A stretch of DNA of 64,000 nucleotides from Algoriphagus aestuarii (GCA_017051695.1 JAFIDK010000002.1:310001-374000); one strand, 5' to 3'; numbered from the stretch's first letter, positions 26,054 through 35,962 are shown. The notes: a model not told the origin generated them from the letters alone. A program made the numbers and translations.

Positions 26054-27178
26054 TCAGTGAAGGGAGGAAATGACCTGAAGGAATTCCTTTTCCTGAGAGC
26101 TCCAGAGGATCTCTTGATCTGGAGATTTTATGAAAAATTGTTTTTGAAGGATCTGTTCAAAAGTTAAAACAGCATCTTCACCTGAGCTGAAATCAATCCC
26201 AAAACCTGCTTGGTATTGGGAAAGGAAGGATTCCCATTTCTCATTTTTGGAGACCAAAACCGGTGTTCCCAAGGCCAGGGATTCGAAAAGTTTGGTAGGC
26301 ATTTTATCCTTGATAGCTGGAAGATTTTGGTAGGGTAAAAGAGTAAAATCTGCCTTGGTTATTTCTTCCAAAATCAAAGCATGTTCGACTGGATTTGAAT
26401 CAATTTGGAGCCGGATAAACGGGTTCTTTTTGGCTTCGGATTCGATTGTTTTTTGAAAGTTTTTAAGGGGAACATGCCCGACTATACGAAGAGTGGATCC
26501 GGGATATTTTTCGGAAATGGAATTGAAAAAATGTATGCCATCCAGGATCCCAAATGCGGGGGTGATCGTACCTGAAATCAAGAATCTGAAATCCTTTTTT
26601 TGGGAATAATCGGATGCTGTTTTCAGTCTTATTTTTCCAGCAAATTTATTTTCAAGAATTAGATTCGGTTTCTTTTCTGGCATCTCCAGGGTATAACATT
26701 CTTCAGCTAAAAAGTAAAAATCTATGCCTGTGACTGACTCAGATTTCCGTATTATCTGGCTGGCTCTGGATTTTTGGAATGGGGATAAACTGGGGTTTAG
26801 GTCTAGGTTTACTAGGTAATTTTCCTGGACATCATAGATCAGTTTAAAACTTAAAAAAGGCTTGAGAACCGATGCGATTATTAAATATTCATAGGTGCAG
26901 CAGACTAGGATTTTTGGTCTGACAATTAGGAGCGTTTTCAGAAAGCGGAGTTGTGAGAGGACTCTTTTCCACTTTGTGGATTTGCCAATAATGGAGGGGA
27001 AACATTTAAAACCCTCTAGGTTTTCCTGCTTTTTCTTAGAAAATCCTATGATGTTTAGATCGTATCTATTTGTTTCACGCAGTGAAATGCCAAGCTTTTC
27101 CCAAGCTCTTGTATCTTTGAGCGGCTTTATGCTGGATGCTATTAAAATTGGGATTTTGGAAGCTTGATTTTGACCCAT
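26054..27178 (-). CDS. Glycosyltransferase (GT4-like, GT-B fold)
   Basis: A 374-residue protein. The N-terminal half has ILVCCTYEYLIIAS and LIYDVQENY, and the C-terminal half has FRFLISGTITPAFGILDG, TLRIVGHVP and MPTKLFESLALGTPVLVS, the nucleotide-sugar binding pattern of group 1 enzymes. The acceptor is unknown, probably an envelope polysaccharide. It is divergent from dapD with only 20 bp between start codons, so the dapD promoter must lie within this gene or transcription is otherwise arranged. Confidence 0.82.
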   Translation of the reverse strand: MGQNQASKIPILIASSIKPLKDTRAWEKLGISLRETNRYDLNIIGFSKKKQENLEGFKCFPSIIGKSTKWKRVLSQLRFLKTLLIVRPKILVCCTYEYLIIASVLKPFLSFKLIYDVQENYLVNLDLNPSLSPFQKSRASQIIRKSESVTGIDFYFLAEECYTLEMPEKKPNLILENKFAGKIRLKTASDYSQKKDFRFLISGTITPAFGILDGIHFFNSISEKYPGSTLRIVGHVPLKNFQKTIESEAKKNPFIRLQIDSNPVEHALILEEITKADFTLLPYQNLPAIKDKMPTKLFESLALGTPVLVSKNEKWESFLSQYQAGFGIDFSSGEDAVLTFEQILQKQFFIKSPDQEILWSSQEKEFLQVISSLH

Positions 27179-27198
27179 AAACGAAACTAATTAAAATA

Positions 27199-28014
27199 AT
27201 GGAACTAAAGACCCTCATCGAAAATGCTTGGGAAAACCGAGAACTTTTAAAAGAAAAAGAAACACAATTGGCAATCAAAACTGTCATTGATGATCTGGAT
27301 ACTGGTCAATTAAGAGTAGCGGAGCCATTGGAGGATGGAAGTTGGAAAGTAAATGACTGGGTTAAAAAGGCTGTAATTCTTTATTTCCCTATACAAAAAA
27401 TGCAAACCATTGAGGTGGGTCCTTTTGAATTCCACGATAAGATGGCTTTGAAAACCAATTATGCCAAGCAGGGTGTCCGAGTAGTTCCCCATGCTGTGGC
27501 AAGATATGGAGCTTATTTGGCAAGTGGAGTGGTAATGATGCCAAGTTATGTTAATATCGGTGCTTTTGTGGACGCTGGCACAATGGTTGATACTTGGGCT
27601 ACCGTCGGATCATGTGCGCAGATCGGCAAAAATGTACATTTAAGTGGTGGAGTAGGTATTGGAGGAGTTTTGGAACCTGTTCAGGCAGCACCCGTGATCA
27701 TTGAAGATGGAGCTTTTATCGGATCTAGAGCTATCATCGTAGAAGGAGTGAGGGTTTGCAAAGAAGCCGTAATCGGTGCGGGAGTTACTTTGACCGCAAG
27801 TTCAAAAATCATCGATGTGACTGGTGATGAGCCTGTAGAATACAAAGGAATCGTGCCGGAAAGGTCAGTGGTGATTCCCGGTTCATTGCCAAAACAATTT
27901 GCTGCGGGAACTTACCATGTTCCTTGTGCCATTATAATAGGGAAAAGAAAAGCTTCTACAGACCTCAAAACATCACTGAATGATGCGCTAAGAGATAATA
28001 GTGTAGCAGTCTAA
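27199..28014 (+). CDS. dapD: 2,3,4,5-tetrahydropyridine-2,6-dicarboxylate N-succinyltransferase
   Basis: A 271-residue protein of family length. The left-handed beta-helix of hexapeptide repeats (about 100-220) includes GAFVDAGTMVDTWATVGSCA and GGVGIGGVLEPVQA. It succinylates tetrahydrodipicolinate in the succinylase branch of lysine and meso-diaminopimelate synthesis. A TPR lipoprotein gene follows after 10 bp. Confidence 0.97.
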   Translation: MELKTLIENAWENRELLKEKETQLAIKTVIDDLDTGQLRVAEPLEDGSWKVNDWVKKAVILYFPIQKMQTIEVGPFEFHDKMALKTNYAKQGVRVVPHAVARYGAYLASGVVMMPSYVNIGAFVDAGTMVDTWATVGSCAQIGKNVHLSGGVGIGGVLEPVQAAPVIIEDGAFIGSRAIIVEGVRVCKEAVIGAGVTLTASSKIIDVTGDEPVEYKGIVPERSVVIPGSLPKQFAAGTYHVPCAIIIGKRKASTDLKTSLNDALRDNSVAV

Positions 28015-28024
28015 ACCAACTAAA

Positions 28025-28627
28025 ATGAAAAAGTTAAACCAAGTCCTGATGATGGCAGCAATGGTCGGTATGTTGTGGGCTTGTTCAAAACCAGATCAAA
28101 ATCCCGGAGATAAATATTTCAATTCGGGAGATTACGCTAAAGCTGTTTCAGAATATTCAGAGACCTTGAAGTTCAGCCCCAATGATGTGCGAATGCTTTA
28201 TAACAGAGGGCGAGCATACGAGGAGCAAAAGGATTTTGAAAATGCGAAAAATGATTTTGAAAAGGCATTGGAGCTCGATCCTAATAATTTTCAAGTTCTT
28301 TTAAGTCTTGCGAATCTTCATCATAAAGAAAAGAATTACACCAATGCGCTATTGTACGCAAGTAGAGCCGAAGAAATCCCTGGAGCTCCAGCCATGGCCT
28401 CTTTTATCAAGGCAAGAGCGCTGCACCAGATGGGCAAATCAGAAGAGGCTTTGACCTCTTATGCCAATGCAATTAAAAGAGACAAGGAATTCGGACAAGC
28501 CTATTATAATAGGGGATTGCTGAAAGTTGCGATGGGAAATATTGGAAGTTCTTGTGAGGACTTTCAGTTGGCAAATGGCCTGGAATATCCAGGAGCCCAA
28601 GAAGCACTTGACAAGTATTGCAAATAA
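28025..28627 (+). CDS. TPR-repeat lipoprotein
   Basis: A 200-residue protein with lipobox LWAC (Cys20) and about four or five TPR units (DYAKAVSEYSETLKFSPND, DFENAKNDFEKALELDPNN and so on). It is probably a periplasmic protein-interaction scaffold. It begins 10 bp after dapD and is closed by a strong terminator, so the two form an operon. Confidence 0.9.
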   Translation: MKKLNQVLMMAAMVGMLWACSKPDQNPGDKYFNSGDYAKAVSEYSETLKFSPNDVRMLYNRGRAYEEQKDFENAKNDFEKALELDPNNFQVLLSLANLHHKEKNYTNALLYASRAEEIPGAPAMASFIKARALHQMGKSEEALTSYANAIKRDKEFGQAYYNRGLLKVAMGNIGSSCEDFQLANGLEYPGAQEALDKYCK

Positions 28628-28629
28628 AA

Positions 28630-28658
28630 AAAACCGGCTTTTTAGCCGGTTTTTTTTG
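28630..28658 (+). terminator. Rho-independent terminator of the dapD operon
   Basis: AAAACCGGCT (28630-28639) and AGCCGGTTTT (28644-28653) with a TTTT loop and continuing T-run. Confidence 0.92.
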
Positions 28659-28740
28659 TCTTTTTAATCTAGTTCAAAAAAGAATATCGAAGAAGTTAGG
28701 AGTTTTTTTGATCAATAGAAGTTTCAGATTCTTAATTAAA

Positions 28741-29451
28741 TCAATGTGAATGCTCAGGCTCTGCCTGATGATCACAAAGGACTTCAGAAGCCAATCTTCC
28801 GCTGCCTCCGCAAGTTTTACAAGCGCTTACTTCTTTGAGTGATCCCTCACAAACCGGGCAGGTAAGTCTTCCTTTGCCACTGCAACGCTCGCATTCAAAG
28901 TATTCCACGATATTGAAAATGTTCTTTTTGGTGATCATGCCTGTGCCTCCACATCTGCTGCAACCAACCACTCCTTTGGCTTTGCAATAATCACAATCCT
29001 GTTGAATCTCTTTTTTTCCGTCACAGGTAAAACATACTTTGTATCGGTATCCTTTTCTATCACAAAGCTGGCAAGATTGAATCTCGTGTAAAGGTCCTTC
29101 CAGTTTTTTCTGAAGCTCTTTGGCACCTTGGTAATGGTCACCGGTGAATCCTGAAAGTTCAAGGTATTTATTCAGGAAATTGGCCGAGTTATCGAATTGG
29201 CCTAACTGAAATAAGGTTTCCGCAAAATAATAGGGCATTTCCTCAGGTAGTGGAAGTCCTGAATCGATTAGATTTCTGAAAATACCATTGGCACTTTCAA
29301 AGTCATTTCGCTCCATAGCCGCCACAGCAGATTTCATCCAACTATCAGTTTGACCTAGATTTGGACCGATTTGTCCGTAAGAATTCCAACTAAAACTAAA
29401 CAGCAATACCAGTAAAGAGAAAGCGGGGAGCGAGGTTAATTTAGATTTCAC
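28741..29451 (-). CDS. Secreted protein with seven CxxC zinc-finger-like pairs
   Basis: A 236-residue protein with signal peptide (about 1-26), a TPR-like helical part (about 35-115) and a Cys-rich C-terminal half. CxxC pairs start at 127, 140, 153, 164, 187, 198 and 211; several are DnaJ-like (CSRCGGTG, CERCSGKG, CKTCGGSG). The tail EPEHSH may also bind metal. DnaJ-type zinc ribbons are usually cytoplasmic, so export is notable. The role is unknown; periplasmic chaperone-like binding is a guess. Confidence 0.8.
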   Translation of the reverse strand: MKSKLTSLPAFSLLVLLFSFSWNSYGQIGPNLGQTDSWMKSAVAAMERNDFESANGIFRNLIDSGLPLPEEMPYYFAETLFQLGQFDNSANFLNKYLELSGFTGDHYQGAKELQKKLEGPLHEIQSCQLCDRKGYRYKVCFTCDGKKEIQQDCDYCKAKGVVGCSRCGGTGMITKKNIFNIVEYFECERCSGKGRLTCPVCEGSLKEVSACKTCGGSGRLASEVLCDHQAEPEHSH

Positions 29452-29678
29452 TGATTAAGGGTCATATTATTCAGGCAATAAAGATAGATCATTTGGGAAG
29501 TAAAAGTTAAACTTTACAAAGCTGTTATTTTTCTGATAAATTATTTAAAATGGATTTTGGAAGATAAAAATTGTCTTTATTTTAGGCTTACAAATGAGTT
29601 CTAGCATTTAAGAATGCTTTAGATATCCATTTCGAATTTATTTTGACTTTAACTTTAACAACTTAAATCCAAACGATT

Positions 29679-30086
29679 ATGGCAAAACCAATCACAATGA
29701 TTGAAAGTATCGGTCCGGTAATGAAAGAAAAATTAGCAGCTGCTGGAGTTACTTCTGTAGAAGGATTATTAGAAAAAGGTGCTACCAAAGCAGGAAGAAA
29801 AGCCATTGCTGATGCTTCTGGTTTAGATGAAGGTAAAATTTTGGATTGGGTGAATATGGCTGACCTGTTCAGAATTGATGGAGTTGGAAGTCAGTTTGCT
29901 GAATTATTAAAAGCCGCTGGTGTAGATACAGTAAAGGAACTTAGAAATAGAAATCCTGAAAACTTGCATGCAGCATTGGTAAAAACCCAGGAAGAAAAAG
30001 GCTTGACCAGAGTCGTTCCAGCTGCCTCTCAGGTAGAGAAATACATAGCACATGCCAAGACTTTAGAGCCTGTGGTTACCTATTAA
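29679..30086 (+). CDS. Helix-hairpin-helix protein, DUF4332-like
   Basis: A 135-residue protein with two tandem helix-hairpin-helix-like units: IESIGPVMKEKLAAAGVTSV (about 8-27) and RIDGVGSQFAELLKAAGVDT (about 65-84). This is the DUF4332 pattern. Non-specific DNA binding is plausible but untested. No operon partner; a hairpin terminator follows. Confidence 0.8.
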   Translation: MAKPITMIESIGPVMKEKLAAAGVTSVEGLLEKGATKAGRKAIADASGLDEGKILDWVNMADLFRIDGVGSQFAELLKAAGVDTVKELRNRNPENLHAALVKTQEEKGLTRVVPAASQVEKYIAHAKTLEPVVTY

Positions 30087-30112
30087 GATTTTTGTAAATA
30101 CCTTTTTTATTG

Positions 30113-30148
30113 AAAAACCTTTTTGCCCATGGCATCAAGGTTTTTTTT
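30113..30148 (+). terminator. Rho-independent terminator
   Basis: AAAAACCTT (30113-30121) and AAGGTTTTT (30137-30145) with a 15-nt loop and T-run to 30148. The loop is long, so confidence is moderate. Confidence 0.65.
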
Positions 30149-30176
30149 GTAGTTTAGAAATCAAATCATTTTCCTT

Positions 30177-31721
30177 ATGAGTAAAATTGAATCGTTTAAA
30201 AGTCATTTAGCTGAAGGTCAGGTATATAAAAGAGATTTCATCGTACTTGGAACAGGCGTTTTGGATGGAGTTCCTGTAGAAAATGCCCAGATCAAAGTCC
30301 CATTGAAAACCCTTAATAGGCATGGTTTAATTGCTGGTGCTACTGGGACAGGAAAGACGAAAACACTTCAGGTAATTGCTGAGCAGCTTTCTCTGAAAGG
30401 GATTCCTTCTGTATTGATGGATCTGAAAGGTGATCTATCAGGTTTGGCACAACCGGGAGAGCTAAATGATTTTATTCAGAAAAGATCTGATGTGATAGGA
30501 GTAGAGTATCATCCTACGGGACTACCAGTAGAATTGATGTCTATTTCTGAGGAAAAAGGAGTGAAACTAAAAGCAACAGTTTCTGAATTTGGACCTGTAT
30601 TGATTTCCCAGATATTGGATTTAAATGATACTCAGCAGGGAGTGATCGCTGTGGTATTCCGTTATTGTGATACACATCACCTTCCTTTACTGGATTTAAA
30701 AGACCTGAAAAGGGTATTGCAATACATCACGAATGAAGGGAAAGAAATCATTCAAAAAGAATTTGGCCAGGTTTCTTCTGCTTCTGTAAATACCATTATG
30801 AGGAAGATCATTGAGCTGGAACAGCAGGGCGCAGAACGGTTTTTTGGGGAAAAGTCCTTTGAGGTTCAGGATTTTGTACGAACAGAAAATGGTCAAGGTG
30901 TCATTTCAGTCATTAGATTGACTGACATTCAAAGCACGCCCAAGCTCTTTTCTACTTTTATGCTGAGCTTGCTTTCTGAGATTTATGAGACCTTTCCTGA
31001 GCAAGGAGACGCGGATCAGCCCAAGCTCTGTCTTTTTATAGATGAAGCACATTTGGTTTTTTCAACTGCCTCTAAGGATCTTTTGGAAAAAATTGAAGCA
31101 ATTGTAAAACTAATTAGATCAAAAGGAGTGGGGGTTTATTTTTGTACTCAGACGCCTACGGATGTACCGGACAGTATTTTAGGTCAATTGGGATTAAAGG
31201 TGCAGCATGCATTAAGAGCTTTCACAGCAAAAGACAGAAAGGCGATTACCAAGACAGCGGAAAACTACCCGGATTCTGAATACTATGAAACCTCAAAAGT
31301 GCTGACCAAAATGGGTATTGGTGAGGCCTTGATTACTGCATTAAATGAAAAGGGTATACCTACTCCTTTGGCTCACACGCTAGTTAGGGCACCGGTTTCG
31401 AGGATGAATATTTTAACGGAAGGAGAAATCGATTCTTTAGTAACACAATCAAATTTGGTTGCCAAATACAATGTAGATTTGGACCGTGAAAGTGCTTTTG
31501 AAATATTGAATAAGAAACTCGAAGAAGTTGAAAAAGCTCAGGAAAAGGCAGAATTACCAAAGCCTAATATTCCCAGACCAAGCACCCGTGGAAGAGCGAA
31601 AGAAGAGGAATCATTGATAGAGGAATTGAGTAAAAATACCATGATTAGGCAGCTGGGAAGAACTATTTTCAGAGAGCTTACTCGAGGGATTTTGGGTTCA
31701 TTTACAGGTAAAAGAAGATAG
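30177..31721 (+). CDS. HerA-like ATPase, DUF853 family (YjgR-like)
   Basis: A 514-residue protein. Walker A GATGTGKT (54-61), Walker B LCLFIDEAHLVF (about 281-292), and later YFCTQTPTDVPDSILGQLG, typical of DUF853 proteins. The charged C-terminal tail (about 440-490) contains RPSTRGRAKEE. Members are HerA/FtsK-superfamily ATPases of unclear role. It is a single gene, with no nuclease partner nearby. Confidence 0.9.
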   Translation: MSKIESFKSHLAEGQVYKRDFIVLGTGVLDGVPVENAQIKVPLKTLNRHGLIAGATGTGKTKTLQVIAEQLSLKGIPSVLMDLKGDLSGLAQPGELNDFIQKRSDVIGVEYHPTGLPVELMSISEEKGVKLKATVSEFGPVLISQILDLNDTQQGVIAVVFRYCDTHHLPLLDLKDLKRVLQYITNEGKEIIQKEFGQVSSASVNTIMRKIIELEQQGAERFFGEKSFEVQDFVRTENGQGVISVIRLTDIQSTPKLFSTFMLSLLSEIYETFPEQGDADQPKLCLFIDEAHLVFSTASKDLLEKIEAIVKLIRSKGVGVYFCTQTPTDVPDSILGQLGLKVQHALRAFTAKDRKAITKTAENYPDSEYYETSKVLTKMGIGEALITALNEKGIPTPLAHTLVRAPVSRMNILTEGEIDSLVTQSNLVAKYNVDLDRESAFEILNKKLEEVEKAQEKAELPKPNIPRPSTRGRAKEEESLIEELSKNTMIRQLGRTIFRELTRGILGSFTGKRR

Positions 31722-31754
31722 TTGTAAGTGGCTGTAAATTAAAATAATATACAA

Positions 31755-32969
31755 TTGAAAATAGCCGTCATTGGTGGTGGAGCTGCAGGTTTCTTTGCGG
31801 CGATTCATGCTAGTAAAAAAGGAAATTTCGTTACCATTTTTGAGAAATCACCCAAACTTCTCTCAAAGGTCAAAGTATCTGGTGGAGGGAGATGTAACGT
31901 GACCCATAGGCCATTGGAAATTTCAAAACTGGTCAAAAACTATCCACGAGGGGAGAAATTCCTAAAGAAAGTATTCAGGTATTTTAAGTCTGAAGAAACC
32001 ATGGATTGGTTTGAGTCACGGTCGGTGCCTTTGAAAATAGAAGAGGATGGGCGGGTTTTTCCGGTTTCAGATGATTCACAAAGTATCATTGATGCTTTAC
32101 TGACTGAAGCAAATAAACTTGGTATTAATATAAAATCATCCACAGGAATAAGAGAAATCCACCAAGGAGGTACAGGTTTTAAATTGGTTTCTGATAAAGA
32201 AGTGTTTTTGGCTGATATACTAATCATCGCAGGAGGCGGTCATCCAAAACTGGATGGCTATTCGTTTATGAAGCACTTAAAACATCAAATAGTGCCTCCA
32301 ATACCTTCTTTATTCACCTTTAATACCCCGCAGGAACCAATTCGGAAGTTGATGGGAATTTCCCTGCCAAATGCGCATGTGAAAATAGAAGGGACTAAAC
32401 TGAATTACAAAGGTCCTTTGCTGATTACCCATTGGGGTGTTTCAGGTCCGGCAGTGTTGAAGCTTTCAGCTTTTGGGGCAGCTTGGTTGCAGGAGCATCA
32501 CTATGAAGCAAGAGCCATCATCAATTGGAATTCGGATTATCAGGAGCAAAATTACCTGGATCACCTTTATTCTTATTCTACTTCCCATCCGCATAGAAAA
32601 GTGTTCAATTATCCGCTTTTTGAAATTCCGGGGAGGCTTTGGGAGCATTTGTGTGAGCAATCGGATATCGATGTCACCCAAACTTTCAATGGGATGAATA
32701 AAAAGCAATTCAATAAATTGGTACAGAATCTTTTTTGCCATATTTTGAAGGTCAATGGGAAAACTACTTTCAAAGAGGAGTTTGTAACTGCAGGAGGGAT
32801 AGCCCTTAATGAAGTAAATCCTGAGACCATGGAAAGTATAATTCACCCTAATCTATACTTTGCAGGCGAAATCTTAAATATTGACGGCATTACGGGAGGA
32901 TTTAATTTCCAGGCCGCTTGGTCCACCGGTTTTCTAGCTGGCAAATCATCTGTAAAAAGTAATTTATGA
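31755..32969 (+). CDS. HI0933-family NAD(P)/FAD-dependent oxidoreductase
   Basis: A 404-residue flavoprotein with an N-terminal Rossmann motif IGGGAAGFFAA, the family block KVSGGGRCNVTH, and the C-terminal GITGGFNFQAAWSTGFLAG. The start is TTG at 31755: the glycine-rich strand begins immediately, and no ATG lies in frame just upstream. Substrate unknown. Its stop overlaps the next start (ATGA). Confidence 0.9.
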   Translation: MKIAVIGGGAAGFFAAIHASKKGNFVTIFEKSPKLLSKVKVSGGGRCNVTHRPLEISKLVKNYPRGEKFLKKVFRYFKSEETMDWFESRSVPLKIEEDGRVFPVSDDSQSIIDALLTEANKLGINIKSSTGIREIHQGGTGFKLVSDKEVFLADILIIAGGGHPKLDGYSFMKHLKHQIVPPIPSLFTFNTPQEPIRKLMGISLPNAHVKIEGTKLNYKGPLLITHWGVSGPAVLKLSAFGAAWLQEHHYEARAIINWNSDYQEQNYLDHLYSYSTSHPHRKVFNYPLFEIPGRLWEHLCEQSDIDVTQTFNGMNKKQFNKLVQNLFCHILKVNGKTTFKEEFVTAGGIALNEVNPETMESIIHPNLYFAGEILNIDGITGGFNFQAAWSTGFLAGKSSVKSNL

Positions 32970-33313
32970 TACAAACTACCTCTGACTTAAATCTAAAAAT
33001 CCTGGCGATCGCAGATGGTGAAGAAGATTTTAAAATTGAATTGACCAAAGCGATTCACTCGGGTCTGATCGAGCTCAAAACAGTTTACAAGCAAGGAACT
33101 GAGGCAAAAGATGAAGTGATGATTCAGCAAATACGCCACAAAATGAAGCCGACGCTGGCTATGTTTGAATTTGAAGAATTAATCGTGGAGATGCAAAACG
33201 GAAAAGAAATCGTAGAAGCAGAAGGATTTTCAAACCGTTTTTCAGATCATGCCTTGGAAATAGACCGACTGGTAGCTGCGGAAATTGAAAAAGTAGGAAT
33301 GCTCCTAAAATAA
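32966..33313 (+). CDS. Small HPt-like helical protein
   Basis: A 115-residue all-helical protein. IRHKMKPTLAMF with His58 and Lys59 resembles the phosphoacceptor helix of histidine phosphotransfer domains (consensus H-x-L-K-G). The length also fits an HPt domain, but no kinase is nearby. It is translationally coupled to the flavoprotein gene. The call is tentative. Confidence 0.5.
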   Translation: MIQTTSDLNLKILAIADGEEDFKIELTKAIHSGLIELKTVYKQGTEAKDEVMIQQIRHKMKPTLAMFEFEELIVEMQNGKEIVEAEGFSNRFSDHALEIDRLVAAEIEKVGMLLK

Positions 33314-33446
33314 AATGGAGCTGCACATGCAACTCCGCTTTTGTATAAGTTATTACCCTATGAAGAAAGCCCAAAGTTAATTCCTTACATTTCTTCATCG
33401 ATTACCTAATCATGAACTTCTTGTAAAGGAATTGATTTAACGTCAC

Positions 33447-34412
33447 ATGCCAGTTATTCCTTCTACTTATCCCGGACCACCGACTTTTCTTTTTAATGGG
33501 CACTTAGAAACCATTGTGCCCAGCATTTACCGAAAAATAGAAGGCGTCCACTACCAGCGTGAGAAAATAGACACTCCAGATGGTGACTTTTTAAATTTGG
33601 ATTGGTCAAAAGTGGGATCTGAAAAACTTCTGGTGATTTCTCATGGTTTGGAAGGCGATTCCCAAAGGCATTATGTAAGAGGTTTGGTGAAATTGTTCAA
33701 CCAACACCAAATCGATGTGATGGTCTGGAACAACAGAACCTGTGGTGGAGAGATCAATAATTTACCCATTTTGTACCATCATGGAGCAAGTTACGATCTG
33801 GAAACTGCCATTAAACATGTTTTAAAAACCTCCTCCTATCAACAGTTATTTTTGGCAGGTATCAGTATGGGAGGTGCACAGACTTTAAAATATTTAGGGG
33901 AGAAAGGTGTTACCCTTCCTGTGGAAATAAAGAAAGCAGCAGTATATTCCACTCCCTGCAATTTGCCCTCCAGTGTAGCTACATTGAAACTCAAAGCAAA
34001 CCTGTTTTACAAAAAAAGATTTCTGGGAAAACTGAAAAAGAAAATCATTGCCAAGGGTACGCAGTTTCCAGATTTGATAGATCTTAAACTGCTGGAAAAA
34101 ATCAACGATTTTGATCAGTTTGACACCTTGATTACGGCAAAACTTCATGGCTTCAAGGATGCAGAGGACTTTTACCAGTCTGTTTCTGCTGACAATTGGA
34201 TGAAAAACATAAACATTCCTACCTTAGTCCTCAATGCCAAAAATGATCCACTTCTAGGGCCGGAATGTTACCCGGTTGACCTTGCTAAGGTCAAACCTGA
34301 ATTGTTTCTGGAAATGCCGAAAAGAGGTGGGCACACGGGGTTTGTTTGGAAGGGGAAAGAATTTACCTGGGCGGAATACAGGCTTTTGGAATTTTTAATC
34401 CAAGAAAACTAA
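33447..34412 (+). CDS. YheT/ABHD-type alpha/beta hydrolase
   Basis: A 321-residue protein. The catalytic serine is Ser140 in GISMGG; Asp lies in LNAKNDPLLGPE and His in RGGHTGF, both correctly placed. The start STYPGPPTFLFNGHLETIVP is the hallmark of the YheT (COG0429) group of esterase-like proteins. No signal peptide. Substrate unknown. Confidence 0.9.
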   Translation: MPVIPSTYPGPPTFLFNGHLETIVPSIYRKIEGVHYQREKIDTPDGDFLNLDWSKVGSEKLLVISHGLEGDSQRHYVRGLVKLFNQHQIDVMVWNNRTCGGEINNLPILYHHGASYDLETAIKHVLKTSSYQQLFLAGISMGGAQTLKYLGEKGVTLPVEIKKAAVYSTPCNLPSSVATLKLKANLFYKKRFLGKLKKKIIAKGTQFPDLIDLKLLEKINDFDQFDTLITAKLHGFKDAEDFYQSVSADNWMKNINIPTLVLNAKNDPLLGPECYPVDLAKVKPELFLEMPKRGGHTGFVWKGKEFTWAEYRLLEFLIQEN

Positions 34413-34456
34413 ACTTGAATATGTTAGTTTTATTTCATGTCTTAGATACTTAATTT

Positions 34457-35962
34457 ATGAGAACCGTTTTTTTTGCAGGCGCATTTATTCTGATCCTAAT
34501 CACAGGCTTATCGATCTATTTCTTTGGCCTTGGATATATTTTTCTGGGGATTTTATTGGTGCTGGTAATGATCGGGCTCTATGATGTGTTCCAAAGAAAA
34601 CATGCCATACTTAGAAACTTTCCGATTGTAGGCCATTTTCGGTATATGTTTGAAGCGATTTCTCCTGAGATCCAGCAATATTTTATAGAAAGTAATACAG
34701 ACGGAAGACCGTTTAGTAGAAATCTCCGCTCTTTGGTTTATAGAAGGGCGAAAAACGTCAACGACACACATCCATTTGGTACCCAGCGGGATATCAATGG
34801 GGAAGATTACATGGCTTTACGACATTCAATCTATGCTGTCAAGCCCATCGATCAGGAACCTAGAATCACTATTGGAAGTGAGTTTTGTAAGCATCCCTAT
34901 TCGGCTTCGATTTTTAATATTTCTGCCATGAGTTTTGGATCTCTGAGTTCCAATGCGGTTTTGGCACTGAATAAAGGGGCGAAGAAAGGAAACTTCTATC
35001 ATAATACAGGAGAAGGAGGAATCAGTCATTATCATCGTGATGGAGGCGGAGATTTGGTTTGGCAAATCGGTACAGGGTATTTTGGATGTAGGGATGAACA
35101 TGGAAACTTCGATCCCGAAAAGTTTAAAGAAAAAGCGAGTTGGCCGGAGGTCAAATTAATAGAAATCAAACTTTCCCAAGGGGCAAAACCTGGACATGGC
35201 GGGGTTTTGCCTGGAGTAAAAAATACCGAGGAAATCGCTCATATAAGAGGTGTGAAGGCAGGTACAACCATTATTTCCCCTCCAGCCCATACAGCTTTTT
35301 CGGACCCAAAAGGCTTGGTGGAGTTTGTGGCAAAGCTTCGGGAATTATCAGGAGGTAAACCCATAGGTTTCAAGCTTTGTATAGGCAGAACAGAAGAGTT
35401 TGTAAGCCTATGCAAAGAGATGGTAGCACATCATAACTGGCCGGATTTCATTACCATAGATGGTGCAGAAGGCGGAACAGGAGCTGCACCTTTGGAGTTT
35501 TCTGATAGTGTTGGACTTCCCTTGGAACCAGCCTTGATTTTCGTCAATGGTACCCTTGAGAAGTATCATCTGAGAGATCAAATCAAAGTAATAGCCTCTG
35601 GTAAAGCTATTTCAGCATTTTCGATTTTGAAGAACATTGCCCTTGGGGCAGATATTTGTAATTCGGCGAGAGGATTTATGTTTAGCTTGGGTTGTATACA
35701 GGCTTTACGATGCAACACCAATGAATGTCCTACGGGAGTAGCAACGCAAAAAGCAAGCTTGACCAAAGGCTTGGTCGTCACCGATAAATCGGAGAGGGTG
35801 TATAACTTCCATAAAAACACCATCCATGCTGTGCAGGAATTGTTAGGAGCTACCGGGCATACCCATACATCTGAGATCAGTATTCATGACCTGGTTAAAG
35901 GAGATGAAATGGTGAAGTTGGCCAATCGTTACTTCCCTGATACTGTGAATACTCAGGTTTAG
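34457..35962 (+). CDS. FMN-binding glutamate-synthase-family protein
   Basis: A 501-residue protein with one or two N-terminal membrane helices (about 4-42) followed by a GltB2-type FMN barrel. KPGHGGVLPG, DGAEGGTGAAPLEF and CIQALRCNTNECPTGVATQ are visible; the last keeps the C-x5-C-x4-C set for the 3Fe-4S cluster. No glutaminase domain is present, so it is not a full glutamate synthase; the reaction of this stand-alone family is unclear. Confidence 0.88.
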   Translation: MRTVFFAGAFILILITGLSIYFFGLGYIFLGILLVLVMIGLYDVFQRKHAILRNFPIVGHFRYMFEAISPEIQQYFIESNTDGRPFSRNLRSLVYRRAKNVNDTHPFGTQRDINGEDYMALRHSIYAVKPIDQEPRITIGSEFCKHPYSASIFNISAMSFGSLSSNAVLALNKGAKKGNFYHNTGEGGISHYHRDGGGDLVWQIGTGYFGCRDEHGNFDPEKFKEKASWPEVKLIEIKLSQGAKPGHGGVLPGVKNTEEIAHIRGVKAGTTIISPPAHTAFSDPKGLVEFVAKLRELSGGKPIGFKLCIGRTEEFVSLCKEMVAHHNWPDFITIDGAEGGTGAAPLEFSDSVGLPLEPALIFVNGTLEKYHLRDQIKVIASGKAISAFSILKNIALGADICNSARGFMFSLGCIQALRCNTNECPTGVATQKASLTKGLVVTDKSERVYNFHKNTIHAVQELLGATGHTHTSEISIHDLVKGDEMVKLANRYFPDTVNTQV

